Shown piece after piece: positions 54,182 to 63,472 of a stretch of 64,000 bases of DNA. Source of the DNA: an uncultured Desulfobacter sp. (GTDB lineage: Bacteria > Desulfobacterota > Desulfobacteria > Desulfobacterales > Desulfobacteraceae); contig NZ_OY761440.1 of the NCBI RefSeq assembly GCF_963664415.1, positions 496,001 through 560,000 of the forward strand, read 5' to 3'. Position 1 is the first letter of the stretch; every line of letters starts with the position of its first letter. Position numbers and translations under genes: made by a program. The notes beneath the pieces are model-generated. The model did not search any database, was not told the DNA's origin, and was given only the letters and a program-made list of their open reading frames with translations.

Positions 54182-56200
54182 ATGAACTTGTCTTTCAAAC
54201 CAATAATCTTTCTGGGAACGGCAATTCTGCTATTTTCAGCCCACCTCCCGGCCTTTGCCGGACAAACGCTTAAAGATCAGTCTGAACCTTCGGAAACACT
54301 GGAGACCATAACCGTCACCGCCCAAAAAACAGAGGAAAATATCCAAGAGGTACCGATCTCAATGAGTGTATTTGATGAGTTCACTTTAGAGGATAGAAAT
54401 ATAGATAATCTGGAAGATATTGCACAATATACGCCCGGACTACAGATATTCAGCAAAAGTGCAGTTAAATCTTCACCTTCGTTGAGGGGATTACACTCTT
54501 CAGATAGAAACCCAACAGCTGGATTATATATAGACGGTGCGCCGATTACAGGAGGCATAGGATTTGATGAAACCCTTCTTGATATAGAAAGAATAGAAGT
54601 ACTAAAAGGTCCGCAAGGCACGCTTTACGGTAAAAATGCACAAGTCGGTGTTGTAAATATCATCACAAAAAAACCGACAAATGAGACACAGGGAAAAATA
54701 AAAGGTTCTTTGGGCTCAGATAGTAAACGAGATATATCGATGAACCTAAGCGGCGCTTTAGTTGAAGATACGTTTTATGTAGGCGTCGCAGCTAAACACT
54801 ATGAAAAAGACGGCTTTGTAAAAAGTACGACAACTGGAAAAATAGTTGATGACAGGGAGCATGATTATGGAAAAATCAATTTTAGATGGACGCCTACTGA
54901 TAATCTTGAAGCCTCTTTAGTAAGTTCAAAAACCAAATATGATAACGGTGATATGAGTTTCGGTCTTACAAATGAAAATGATAGGGAAGTGGGTAATGAT
55001 TATGAAGGATATGTGAAATCGGAAATCGCTTTAACCTCTTTAAATGTAAAGTATGATTTTAGTGAAGCTTTTTCAATAACTTCAATTACGGCATATAGAG
55101 ATTATAAAGATTTAAGGGGGTTTGATTGGGATTATTCAAATAATGATGCAACGCGTTGGCATGCCGTAGACGATAATAGGTTTAAAACATATTCTGAAGA
55201 ACTAAGAGTCAATTATGAAAATGATAAAATTCAACTCGTATCGGGAATATATTTAGAAAAAAGTGATTTCCATTACGATCAGGAGAATGATAAAGGTTGG
55301 CTTTCTTCTATTCAAAATATTAGTAAAGATATTGACGGGGATACCATGGGTATCTTTTCCCATTTAACTTATGATCTTAGTGAAAAACTCTCTTTAATCG
55401 GCGGCTTACGATTTGGCAATGAAAAACTAACATATGAAGATTCAACCGAAACGATAGACTATGATGAAGATGATATCTGTCCAAAAATAGGTTTAACCTA
55501 TGATCTCTTAAAAGATTTAATGAGTTATGTAACTATCTCAAAAGGGTATAGAGGAGGTGGATTTAATACTGGAGCGCCTGATGGATATTCCAAATCTTTT
55601 GATAAAGAGACGCTTTGGTCTTATGAAGTGGGATTAAAAGGGACAATCTTAGATAATAGATTGATGTATGATATAGCAGTTTATTATATGGATATAGATG
55701 ATATGCAAGTAAGTGAATATGTAACGGCAACCTTAGCTATCACAACAAATGCAGCAAAAGCAACATCACAAGGGATAGAAGCTTCACTCAACTTTCAGGC
55801 AACGGATACGATCAACTTTTTTGCGGGGGCTTCTTATGTTGATATAAAATTTGATGAATACAATAACGGTAAAGTGGATTATAGCGGTAATAAAAAAACT
55901 TATGCTCCGGAATATAACTTTAATATAGGCGTAACTTACAGAGCGGAACAAGGGTTCTATGCAAGTGCGGATATCACCGGATACGGTGATATGCAACTTG
56001 ATATTGCAAATAAATATAAAAGAGATGCGTATGAAATAGTAAATGCAAAAATAGGATATGAGCAAAAAAATTACGATATCTATCTATATGCAAAAAACTT
56101 GTTTGACAAAAAGTATGATTCAATAGGATTTTTTAATGGTGTATATACTCAATATAGTCCGCCTAGAGAGATCGGAGTGATCCTTACCTATCGGCTTTAA
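54182..56200 (+). CDS. TonB-dependent receptor, pair b, with AT-rich barrel (cluster 2)
   Basis: A 672-residue receptor. The signal peptide and TonB box (to about 54325) are nearly the same as in the gene at 50727 (FKPIIFLGTAILL, ETLETITVTAQK). From there on the DNA turns strongly AT-rich with AGA, ATA and TTA codons, and the protein matches the disrupted STN receptor at 24956 better (EEVPISMSVFDEF-like start, AKHYEKDGF). The plug has DIERIEVLKGPQGTLYGKNAQVGV; the barrel ends GVILTYRL. It looks like a native 5' end fused to a barrel acquired from a low-GC donor. It is followed by the stub of another AraC unit. Confidence 0.93.
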   Translation: MNLSFKPIIFLGTAILLFSAHLPAFAGQTLKDQSEPSETLETITVTAQKTEENIQEVPISMSVFDEFTLEDRNIDNLEDIAQYTPGLQIFSKSAVKSSPSLRGLHSSDRNPTAGLYIDGAPITGGIGFDETLLDIERIEVLKGPQGTLYGKNAQVGVVNIITKKPTNETQGKIKGSLGSDSKRDISMNLSGALVEDTFYVGVAAKHYEKDGFVKSTTTGKIVDDREHDYGKINFRWTPTDNLEASLVSSKTKYDNGDMSFGLTNENDREVGNDYEGYVKSEIALTSLNVKYDFSEAFSITSITAYRDYKDLRGFDWDYSNNDATRWHAVDDNRFKTYSEELRVNYENDKIQLVSGIYLEKSDFHYDQENDKGWLSSIQNISKDIDGDTMGIFSHLTYDLSEKLSLIGGLRFGNEKLTYEDSTETIDYDEDDICPKIGLTYDLLKDLMSYVTISKGYRGGGFNTGAPDGYSKSFDKETLWSYEVGLKGTILDNRLMYDIAVYYMDIDDMQVSEYVTATLAITTNAAKATSQGIEASLNFQATDTINFFAGASYVDIKFDEYNNGKVDYSGNKKTYAPEYNFNIGVTYRAEQGFYASADITGYGDMQLDIANKYKRDAYEIVNAKIGYEQKNYDIYLYAKNLFDKKYDSIGFFNGVYTQYSPPREIGVILTYRL

Positions 56201-56260
56201 ATCGATTCTTTTTCAGCTTTTCACAAGCGGCCTGAGCGCCGCGGCTGGTGGCGAAAACAT

Positions 56261-56292
56261 GGGGCGGTATGCAGTCAAATGCATACCGCCCC
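56261..56292 (+). terminator. hairpin after the pair b receptor
   Basis: A perfect 13-bp stem, GGGGCGGTATGCA (56261-56273) with its inverse (56280-56292), and loop GTCAAA lie 60 bp after the receptor stop. No strong T tract follows. Confidence 0.65.
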
Positions 56293-56300
56293 TCTTGCAT

Positions 56301-56560
56301 GTTTCTGTCAGCCATTTTACCAAAACATTTAAAAAATAATTCGGCCACCTGCCCAGTAAAAATTCCATTAAATAAGGCTTGAATAATTGTAATTTTAGGT
56401 ACTAAAAAAAGACGATCAGCCTAATTAAAAAGAGCCAGAGACCAGCACCTTTCCTAAAAATGTATTATATGCCTGTCTTTATACGGGGCCATCTGCCGGC
56501 GCATTCATGATGATGCCCGTCAGATGAAAACGATAATACATACAAAAAAAGGGCATTGAG
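56301..56560 (+). pseudogene. stub of a third AraC-receptor unit
   Basis: Positions 56301-56373 match the last 24 codons of the AraC genes at 49599 and 53054 (SHFTKTFKK-YFGHLPSKN-like, with a stop). The following 187 bp repeat the AraC-receptor spacer, down to a purine-rich ribosome site and ATG 56561. No receptor follows; 56561-56714 holds nothing recognisable. The body of the regulator and the whole receptor were deleted. Confidence 0.85.
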
Positions 56561-56714
56561 ATGGATGCTTGAGACTACAGCGTTAAAAAAAGAGACGCAA
56601 ACGTTAGCCACAGTTTATATTTTCTGCTATTTGATCCATCTAAAAAATATTTACTTGACTAAGATTATAATTGATGGGAACTAATATTATTTTTTAATAA
56701 CAAAGGAGAGGATT

Positions 56715-57611
56715 ATGAGAACATTTTACAATCGGAAAATAGTAATTAAAAATTTAATTATTCTGTTGACACTAATTTTGTCAGCTTCTTTGGCCAACGC
56801 CCACAGCATATGGATCAACGCGTTTGAATCCCATGGCCATGGGGCGCATAACGCCATGGTTTGCCTGGGCTGGGGGCATGCCCTGCCCATGGACGATATC
56901 CTCAATTCAACCAACGGCCGTATCGCTGTCGAGCGGTTCGAACTTTTGAATCCGTCGCTAAAAAAGACAGAACTTCTCAAACCGGAATTCAAGCTCGCCG
57001 AACCGGAACTGTCTAATGGAAACTTTGATCTTTTTGCCGCCGATCTGGCCACCCAGAAGATCGCGTTCAAGGAAAGCAGTGCGCCCGGCGTTTATCAGTT
57101 AAGTGCGGTGTCCCGGGCCACGTTCTATACCCAGTATATTGACAAGAAGGGCAAAACGCGCCTGAAGCTCAAGCCCAAGGATGAAATCAAGGATATCCAA
57201 AAAGTGCTGATGGCCGTAAAATACCAGGCTTTTGCCAAATCCTATCTCACGGTGGGCACCTGGTCCGCGCCCAAGCCCTTGGGTCATGGACTGGAAATTA
57301 TTCCGCGCACAGACCTGAGTTCTTTGCATGCCGGCGATCTGGTTGAAGTGGATGTTTTGTTTCACGGTAAGCCCCTGAAAGGCATGCAACACATTACCGC
57401 TCACAGCGGCAGTTTCGGACAAAGCGACGGTTTTTCTTTGTTTTCAAAGGTTAAGAAAGGCAAGGCCCAATTTCGCGTTCAAAGCGCAGGCCAATGGATG
57501 ATCAGCGCCAGCAACAAGGACGAGGTTACACCGGACGGGCCCCTCAAAGACCTGTACGGTAAGGCGAATGTGGTATCCCAGGGAGCCAGTTTGACGTTTA
57601 ATGTCCAATAA
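56715..57611 (+). CDS. DUF4198 periplasmic protein (cluster 2)
   Basis: A 298-residue secreted protein, paralogue of the one at 34017. The signal peptide (LIILLTLILSASLANA) would be cleaved before HSIWINAFESHGHGAHN, leaving an N-terminal His followed by a His-rich stretch. The core includes CLGWGHALPMDDI, TRLKLKPKDEIKDIQKVLMAVKYQA, GLEIIPRTDLSSLHAGDLVE and GPLKDLYGKANVV. COG5266 relatives include the nickel-transport component NikK. GGAGAGG precedes the ATG. It starts the cluster-2 efflux operon, with a terminator-like hairpin after it. Confidence 0.83.
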   Translation: MRTFYNRKIVIKNLIILLTLILSASLANAHSIWINAFESHGHGAHNAMVCLGWGHALPMDDILNSTNGRIAVERFELLNPSLKKTELLKPEFKLAEPELSNGNFDLFAADLATQKIAFKESSAPGVYQLSAVSRATFYTQYIDKKGKTRLKLKPKDEIKDIQKVLMAVKYQAFAKSYLTVGTWSAPKPLGHGLEIIPRTDLSSLHAGDLVEVDVLFHGKPLKGMQHITAHSGSFGQSDGFSLFSKVKKGKAQFRVQSAGQWMISASNKDEVTPDGPLKDLYGKANVVSQGASLTFNVQ

Positions 57612-57671
57612 CAGCCATGGGCTGATCTTGGCCTATCAACAAACAGCCGGACTCAGCCTACAACAATAAGG

Positions 57672-57706
57672 AAAAGATCTGTGTGAATTACACAGATCTT
57701 TTTCAT
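57672..57706 (+). terminator. intrinsic terminator or attenuator between DUF4198 and TolC (cluster 2)
   Basis: A perfect 13-bp stem, AAAAGATCTGTGT (57672-57684) with its inverse (57690-57702), loop GAATT, ends in a T run. It stands 22 bp before the TolC start codon, so it would reduce expression of the pump genes relative to the DUF4198 gene unless read through. Confidence 0.75.
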
Positions 57707-57727
57707 AAATCGATATTGGGTTGTGAA

Positions 57728-59161
57728 ATGATGCGGTATGCTTTGGTCTTTATAGTATTGATGTCGTTTTTTTGTATGTCCGGCTGTCATCTGATATCCC
57801 CCGACCCTGCAGCCGTGATGCCTGTTGAGGTTCCTGATGCCTATGTTCATAAGGTGGATATTGACGATACGCCCCGGACCGGTGATGGAACCATGGCCGG
57901 CGGATGGTGGCGGCAGTTCGGTGTTGAGGAACTGAGCGAACTGATTCAGACAGGCCTTGACGCCAATTATGATCTCAAAGTGCTTAAAGCTAAAGCGGAC
58001 CAGGCTCTGGCGGATGTAAAAGCTGAAAAATCAGGCTTTTGGCCATCTCTTGATTACGCCCTTGAAGGCAAGCGAACCCATTCCCAATCTAAAACCGAAG
58101 GCAAGTCTGCTGTTTCGGACCATGATCACACCTATTCCGCCGGCTTGGATGCTGAATATGCCCTGGATCTGTGGGGAAAAACCCGTGCCGGTGTCAACGC
58201 TGCAGAACTTGAATATCTGGCTGCACGCCAGGACCTGGAGGACGGGGCACTGACCCTGTCCACGGATATTGCCGATACCTGGGTGGATATTCTGTCCGTG
58301 CGAACCCGTAAGGCAGTGCTTGCGCGGCAGATAGAAGCCAACCGGATGACGCTGAAGCTGCAGGAATTGCGCTTTATCAACGGCAAAGCCACGGCCCTGG
58401 AGGTGTCCCAGCAACGGGAAGCCCTGGCACAGGCCCTGTCCGCCATGCCTTTGCTTGAAAAAGAGGAAAAACAATTGATCAATGCCATGGGCCTGTATCT
58501 GGGCCGGACACCAGGGGCACCTGTGGCAGTTTCCGCCCCGGAATTCCCCCAAACCTTTCTGACTCCCCAGCCCGGGATCCCGGCCGACCTGCTTGGGAAC
58601 CGGGCTGACATCAGCGCCGCCCGGAATCGCCTCGACGCGGCTGCTCTGGATGTGGAAGCTGCCAAAGCCGATCTGTTTCCCGAACTGACCCTGTCTGCCT
58701 CGGCTGCATTTTCCAGCGGCACCCTGGACCTGCTGTTCCGAAACTGGGTGACCACCCTGGGTGCTGCCCTGGCTGGCCCCCTGCTGGACGGCGGAGAGCG
58801 CAAAGCCGAAATTGAGCGCACCCGGGCCGTAGTTCGGGAAAAGGTCAATACCTATGCCAAAACCGTTGCCAATGCCATCTGTGAGGTGGAGGATGCCCTG
58901 GTGTCCATTGACCGTCAAAACGCCTATATCGAATTGCTCGAACAGCAGTTGACAGCCGTTCAAGCGACCCTGCAGGACGCCCGGGTTCAGTACCTGAACG
59001 GCCAGAGCAGCTACCTTGATTATCTTACGGCCTGGGCCTCCCTGGAAAATTTGGAGCGTCAGCTGATCAGCGAACAGGCAACCTATGTCAAAGAACGAAT
59101 TGCACTTTATAAAGTAACAGGTTGGCGGGATACGTTTTTCAAAACCCCCGCTACAAGATAA
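57728..59161 (+). CDS. TolC/NodT-type outer-membrane efflux lipoprotein (cluster 2)
   Basis: A protein of about 477 residues: lipoprotein signal peptide MMRYALVFIVLMSFFCMSGC, then the two TolC-type repeats (LSELIQTGLDANYDLKVLKA ... and IPADLLGNRADISAARNRLD ...) and LDLWGKTRAGV. It forms the outer-membrane channel of the tripartite pump. ATG 57728 begins the signal peptide; an earlier GTG frame from 57683 runs through the terminator hairpin and is unlikely. The fusion-protein gene follows 22 bp later. Confidence 0.92.
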   Translation: MMRYALVFIVLMSFFCMSGCHLISPDPAAVMPVEVPDAYVHKVDIDDTPRTGDGTMAGGWWRQFGVEELSELIQTGLDANYDLKVLKAKADQALADVKAEKSGFWPSLDYALEGKRTHSQSKTEGKSAVSDHDHTYSAGLDAEYALDLWGKTRAGVNAAELEYLAARQDLEDGALTLSTDIADTWVDILSVRTRKAVLARQIEANRMTLKLQELRFINGKATALEVSQQREALAQALSAMPLLEKEEKQLINAMGLYLGRTPGAPVAVSAPEFPQTFLTPQPGIPADLLGNRADISAARNRLDAAALDVEAAKADLFPELTLSASAAFSSGTLDLLFRNWVTTLGAALAGPLLDGGERKAEIERTRAVVREKVNTYAKTVANAICEVEDALVSIDRQNAYIELLEQQLTAVQATLQDARVQYLNGQSSYLDYLTAWASLENLERQLISEQATYVKERIALYKVTGWRDTFFKTPATR

Positions 59162-59183
59162 AAATACCGGAGCACGGTGAGTT

Positions 59184-60365
59184 ATGAACCAGACCCCTTC
59201 AAAGAGATCCATCGGCGTTATCCTTGTAAAAATTATTCTGCCTGTATGCCTGATCGCAATAGGTGTTGCCGGATTTTGGTACTACAAATCCAACACAATG
59301 AAATTCAAACGCAAACCTAGGGTAAAAACCGCCCCGGTGGTGGATGTCATGAAAGTAAATCCCGGCCGGGTCACCGCACAAATCCGGGCCATGGGAATCG
59401 TTCAGCCGGACCGGGAAGTGGTGATTAAATCCCAGGTGGCTGGCACAATTATCCAGGTGACGCCCGAATTTGTCCAGGGGGGATTAATCCCCAAGGGACA
59501 GACCATGGTTCGAATTGATCCGGCAGACTATACGATAGCCGTGAACAAGGCCAAAAACGCATTGGCCCAGGCCCAGGCTGATTTTGAAATAGAAAAGGGG
59601 CAACAACAGATTGCCAGAGAAGAGCTCAAGCTCATGTCCACGATGTCGCCTGACGGAGTGAAGGAGACCAGCCTGGTGTTGAGAAAACCCCAGCTTGAAC
59701 AGGCCAGGGTTGCTGTGGAAAGCGCCCGAAGTGACCTTGAATCCGCACGCCTGGACCTGGAACGAACCCGGATCATTGCCCCCTTCCATGCCCTGGTACT
59801 GTCCAAAGAGGTGGATGCCGGTGCCATGACCGCCGCCCAGGGCGCCCTTGCCACCCTGGTGGACGTGACCTGCTACCAGGTACAAGTCCAGGTGCCCCTG
59901 GACCGCCTGGACCGGATCCGGATACATGAAATCAACGGGAGTTCTGTGCGCATTCGCTCCCGTTATGCCGGCCGGGAATGGGAGGGACGTGTGGTGCGGA
60001 CCACAGGCGCCGTAACCGAGCAAAGCCGCATGGCCGGTGTCATTATCCGGGTGGATGATCCCCTGGGGCTCGGCCCTGCCAAAGGCCGACCGGCCATGCT
60101 GCTGGATGATCACGTGGAAGCGCTTATTGAAGGCCAGTCTTTTGACAATGCGTTTTCCTTGCCCCGGACCATGGTCCGGGAGGATTCCAGTTTATGGATA
60201 TATAATGACGGACGCCTGGAGATCCGCAAGGTGGCGCCCGTGTGGATTGAAAATAACCGGGTATTCATCCAGTCCGGGCTTTCCCCGGGTGACCTTGTGA
60301 TCTCTTCCGATCTCCCCACACCTGTGCCGGGCATGGCCTTGACCCTGGCCTTAAGGGAGGGTTGA
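59184..60365 (+). CDS. RND-type membrane fusion protein (cluster 2)
   Basis: A 393-residue periplasmic adaptor: N-terminal membrane anchor (IILPVCLIAIGVAGFWYY), lipoyl half-motifs (KVNPGRVTAQIRAMG, GAMTAAQGALATLVDV), an alpha-hairpin (FEIEKGQQQIAREELKLM), a beta-barrel domain and a C-terminal part (LEIRKVAPVWIENNRVFIQS). It links the RND pump to the TolC-type channel. The gene is intact, unlike its paralogue at 31678. The RND gene begins three bases after its stop. Confidence 0.93.
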   Translation: MNQTPSKRSIGVILVKIILPVCLIAIGVAGFWYYKSNTMKFKRKPRVKTAPVVDVMKVNPGRVTAQIRAMGIVQPDREVVIKSQVAGTIIQVTPEFVQGGLIPKGQTMVRIDPADYTIAVNKAKNALAQAQADFEIEKGQQQIAREELKLMSTMSPDGVKETSLVLRKPQLEQARVAVESARSDLESARLDLERTRIIAPFHALVLSKEVDAGAMTAAQGALATLVDVTCYQVQVQVPLDRLDRIRIHEINGSSVRIRSRYAGREWEGRVVRTTGAVTEQSRMAGVIIRVDDPLGLGPAKGRPAMLLDDHVEALIEGQSFDNAFSLPRTMVREDSSLWIYNDGRLEIRKVAPVWIENNRVFIQSGLSPGDLVISSDLPTPVPGMALTLALREG

Positions 60366-60367
60366 TA

Positions 60368-63300
60368 ATGTCTGAAAAAAACACAAATCTTCCCGATCCT
60401 GCAGGACAGCGCCCAAGAGGCGCCATCGCCTGGATGGCCGGCAATACAGTTGCCGCCAATCTGCTCATGGTATTTCTTCTTGTGGGCGGCCTTTTCATGG
60501 GGTTTCATATCAAGCAGGAGGTGTTCCCCGATTCCACCCTGGCGTCAGTGAGTGTTACAGTGTCCTATCCCGGGGCCAGTCCCGAAGAGGTGGAATCCGC
60601 CATTATTCTGGCCGTGGAAGATGCGGTGCAGGACCTTGACGGTATTGATGAAATTACATCCAAGGCCTTGGAGGGCAGTGCATCAATCACCATCGAAGTC
60701 ATGGACGGGGCTGATGTCACCCAGTTATGGCAGGAGGTCAAAAGTGAGGTGGACCGGATCGACACCTTCCCGGATGAGGCGGAAGACCCGGTGATTACCA
60801 TTACCTCCGGAAAGCGGGACGTAATGCGGCTGGCCCTTCACGGAGATGTGCCGGAAACCACCATGCGGGATCTTGCCGACGATGTCAGGGACCGCCTTTT
60901 ATCAGACCCTGCCATCACCCAGGTAGAATTGAAAGGTGTCAGGGAGCGGGAGATCCTGGTGGAGATCCCAATCAACACCCTGCGGCGATACGGCATAACC
61001 CTGTCCGATGTGGCGGATGCCGTTTCCTCGGATTCTGTGGAGCTGGGCGGCGGGGCCATCAAGTCCGGTGGCGGAGACATTCTGTTGCGCATCAAATCCC
61101 GGAAAGATTATGCCGGACAATATGCAAAACTGCCTATTCTAACCTGGGAGGATGGGTCCCAGCTGATGTTATCGGACATCGCCACCGTCAAGGAAGGGTT
61201 TGAGGATTCGGACATCCGGGCCTCATTTAACGGCAAACGGGCCGTTACTATTATTGTTTACCAGGTGGGAAAACAGACCCCCCTCCGGGTGGCCGACGCG
61301 ACCAAGGAGATGCTGAAAACCATTAACGCAGACCTGCCTGAGGGGATTCATATAAGCATTATCTATGATATGTCCAAACTCTTTGCCCAAAGGGTGGACC
61401 TTTTACTGCGCAACGCCTACATGGGACTTGCTCTGGTGTTCTTGTGCCTGGCCCTGTTCCTTGAAATCCGGCTGGCCTTCTGGGTCGGTTTAGGCATCCT
61501 CATTTCCTTTTTAGGGTCTTTTATCTTTTTATCCGCAGCCAATTTTACCATTAATATGGTAAGCATGTTTGCCTTTATTGTTACGTTGGGTATTGTGGTG
61601 GACGATGCCGTGGTGGTGGGGGAAAATATCTATCATTGCCGGTGCCGGGGCATGAAATTTATAGATGCCGCCATCCATGGGGCAAAAAGCATTGCCGTTC
61701 CCGTGTTTTTTTCCGTGATCACCAATATGGTCACCTTTATTCCTATCATGTTCATTCCGGGCTCCCTGGGCAAGCTGTTTAAAACCATGCCTCTGGTGGT
61801 GGTGGCGGTATTTGCCGTCTCTTTGATCGAAAGCCTGTTTATCCTGCCGGCCCATTTAAGCCATGCCGGCCGTCCCTTGTTTTTCCCCTTGAATCATCTT
61901 GAAGCCTGGCAGGCAAGGTTCTCTGAAAAATTTGAAACCATTGTCAAATCCTGGTACGGCACAATTGTGCCTGTCCTGCTTTCCTGGCGATATACGGTAT
62001 TTGCATTAGGCGTTGCGCTGTTGCTGATCACATTCGGATATGTGAAGTCCGGGAAAATGGGCATGATCTTATTTCCAAAAGTTGAATCCGATTTCGCTTC
62101 ATGTGAGATCTACCTGCCCTACGGCACGCCTGAAACCAAGGTGCGTGACGTGGAAACCCGCCTGGTGGCATCCGCTCAAAAAGTCGTGGATGAAAACGGC
62201 GGACAAAAGTTGTCCAGAGGAATCTTTTCTCTGGTCAAAGAGAACCATATCGAGATATGGCTCTTTGTGACTGATCCCGAGGTGCGCCCAATGTCCACTT
62301 CCGAGGTTACCCGGCTCTGGCGGAAAGAAACCGGGCCGGTTGCAGGCGTTGAGACCATTGCCTTTGCTGCCGACGTTGGCGGTCCCGGTTCCGGCAAGGG
62401 GCTGACCATTGCCCTGAGCCACCGGGATGCCGATATTCTGAACCGGGCCGGCCAAGACCTTGCACAGCATCTGGGTGAGTACTCAATGGTTTCTGACATT
62501 GATGACGGATCTGCCCAAGGAAAACGGCAGTTCAATATCACCCTGACCCCTGCCGGCCACCGCATGGGGCTTACCCCGAGAACCATTGCCGACAAAATCC
62601 GGCATGCATACCAGGGGATTGAGGCGGTGAAAAATCAGCGGGGAAGAAACGAGATCACAGTAAGAGTACGGTTGGCAGAAAACGAACGCATTTGTGAAAC
62701 TTCATTTGAAAATTATGTGATCAATGCCCCAAATGGGGAGATCATGCTCAGGGATGCCGTTAAAACTATCGAGGGAAGGGCCTATACCGAGATTCTCCGG
62801 AGTAACGGCCGGCGGGAAATTAAGGTCGCGGCCAATGTGACACCCCAGTCCATGGCCGAGAATATTCTCCGGGATATGAAGCAGGAAATCCTGCCCTCCC
62901 TTGTGAGCCGGTATCCGGGCCTGTCTTACAATTTCAAGGGTAAACAGGCGGATATCAAGGAAAGTATGTCTGCGCTGTTCAAAGGCTTGCTTCTGGCGTT
63001 ATTTTGTATATTTGCCCTGCTGGCCATTCCCTTTAAAAGCTATTTTCAACCCTTGATCATTATGGTCTGCATTCCATTCGGCATCATCGGGGCTGTGGCC
63101 GGCCATATTATCATGGGGTATCCCATGTCCATTCTGAGTCTGTTCGGCATTGTGGCCATGTCAGGCGTGGTGGTCAATGACGCCTTGATGCTCATTGATT
63201 TTGCCAACCGGCTGGTGCGCGGCGGCATGCCTGTGAAGGACGCAATCAGGGCCGCCGGGATACAGCGGTTCAGGCCCATTATTTTAACAACATTAACCAC

Positions 63301-63472
63301 CTGCGGCGGGCTTGCCCCGATCATCACGGAAACGTCGTGGCAGGCCAAATTTCTTATTCCAATGGCCATCTCCCTTGGGTTTGGTCTTCTTTTTGCCACG
63401 TTGATCACCCTGGGGCTTGTGCCTTGTCTTTACCTGATATTGGAGGACATCAAAGGCTTTTTAAATATATAG
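60368..63472 (+). CDS. RND efflux transporter, AcrB/HAE1 type (cluster 2)
   Basis: A 1034-residue inner-membrane proton-driven exporter: first helix (VAANLLMVFLLVGGLFMGF), large periplasmic loops, the proton-relay pair in TLGIVVDDAVVVGENIY, a second transmembrane bundle (FALLAIPFKSYFQPLIIM, GVVVNDALMLIDFANR, TTLTTCGGLAPIITETSW) and a short tail. The length is normal for the family. ATG 60368 has GGGAGG nine bases upstream; an in-frame TTG lies six bases earlier. Substrates could be metallophores, metals or lipids; gene context favours a link to the receptor and DUF4198 protein, which is inference. Confidence 0.94.
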   Translation: MSEKNTNLPDPAGQRPRGAIAWMAGNTVAANLLMVFLLVGGLFMGFHIKQEVFPDSTLASVSVTVSYPGASPEEVESAIILAVEDAVQDLDGIDEITSKALEGSASITIEVMDGADVTQLWQEVKSEVDRIDTFPDEAEDPVITITSGKRDVMRLALHGDVPETTMRDLADDVRDRLLSDPAITQVELKGVREREILVEIPINTLRRYGITLSDVADAVSSDSVELGGGAIKSGGGDILLRIKSRKDYAGQYAKLPILTWEDGSQLMLSDIATVKEGFEDSDIRASFNGKRAVTIIVYQVGKQTPLRVADATKEMLKTINADLPEGIHISIIYDMSKLFAQRVDLLLRNAYMGLALVFLCLALFLEIRLAFWVGLGILISFLGSFIFLSAANFTINMVSMFAFIVTLGIVVDDAVVVGENIYHCRCRGMKFIDAAIHGAKSIAVPVFFSVITNMVTFIPIMFIPGSLGKLFKTMPLVVVAVFAVSLIESLFILPAHLSHAGRPLFFPLNHLEAWQARFSEKFETIVKSWYGTIVPVLLSWRYTVFALGVALLLITFGYVKSGKMGMILFPKVESDFASCEIYLPYGTPETKVRDVETRLVASAQKVVDENGGQKLSRGIFSLVKENHIEIWLFVTDPEVRPMSTSEVTRLWRKETGPVAGVETIAFAADVGGPGSGKGLTIALSHRDADILNRAGQDLAQHLGEYSMVSDIDDGSAQGKRQFNITLTPAGHRMGLTPRTIADKIRHAYQGIEAVKNQRGRNEITVRVRLAENERICETSFENYVINAPNGEIMLRDAVKTIEGRAYTEILRSNGRREIKVAANVTPQSMAENILRDMKQEILPSLVSRYPGLSYNFKGKQADIKESMSALFKGLLLALFCIFALLAIPFKSYFQPLIIMVCIPFGIIGAVAGHIIMGYPMSILSLFGIVAMSGVVVNDALMLIDFANRLVRGGMPVKDAIRAAGIQRFRPIILTTLTTCGGLAPIITETSWQAKFLIPMAISLGFGLLFATLITLGLVPCLYLILEDIKGFLNI

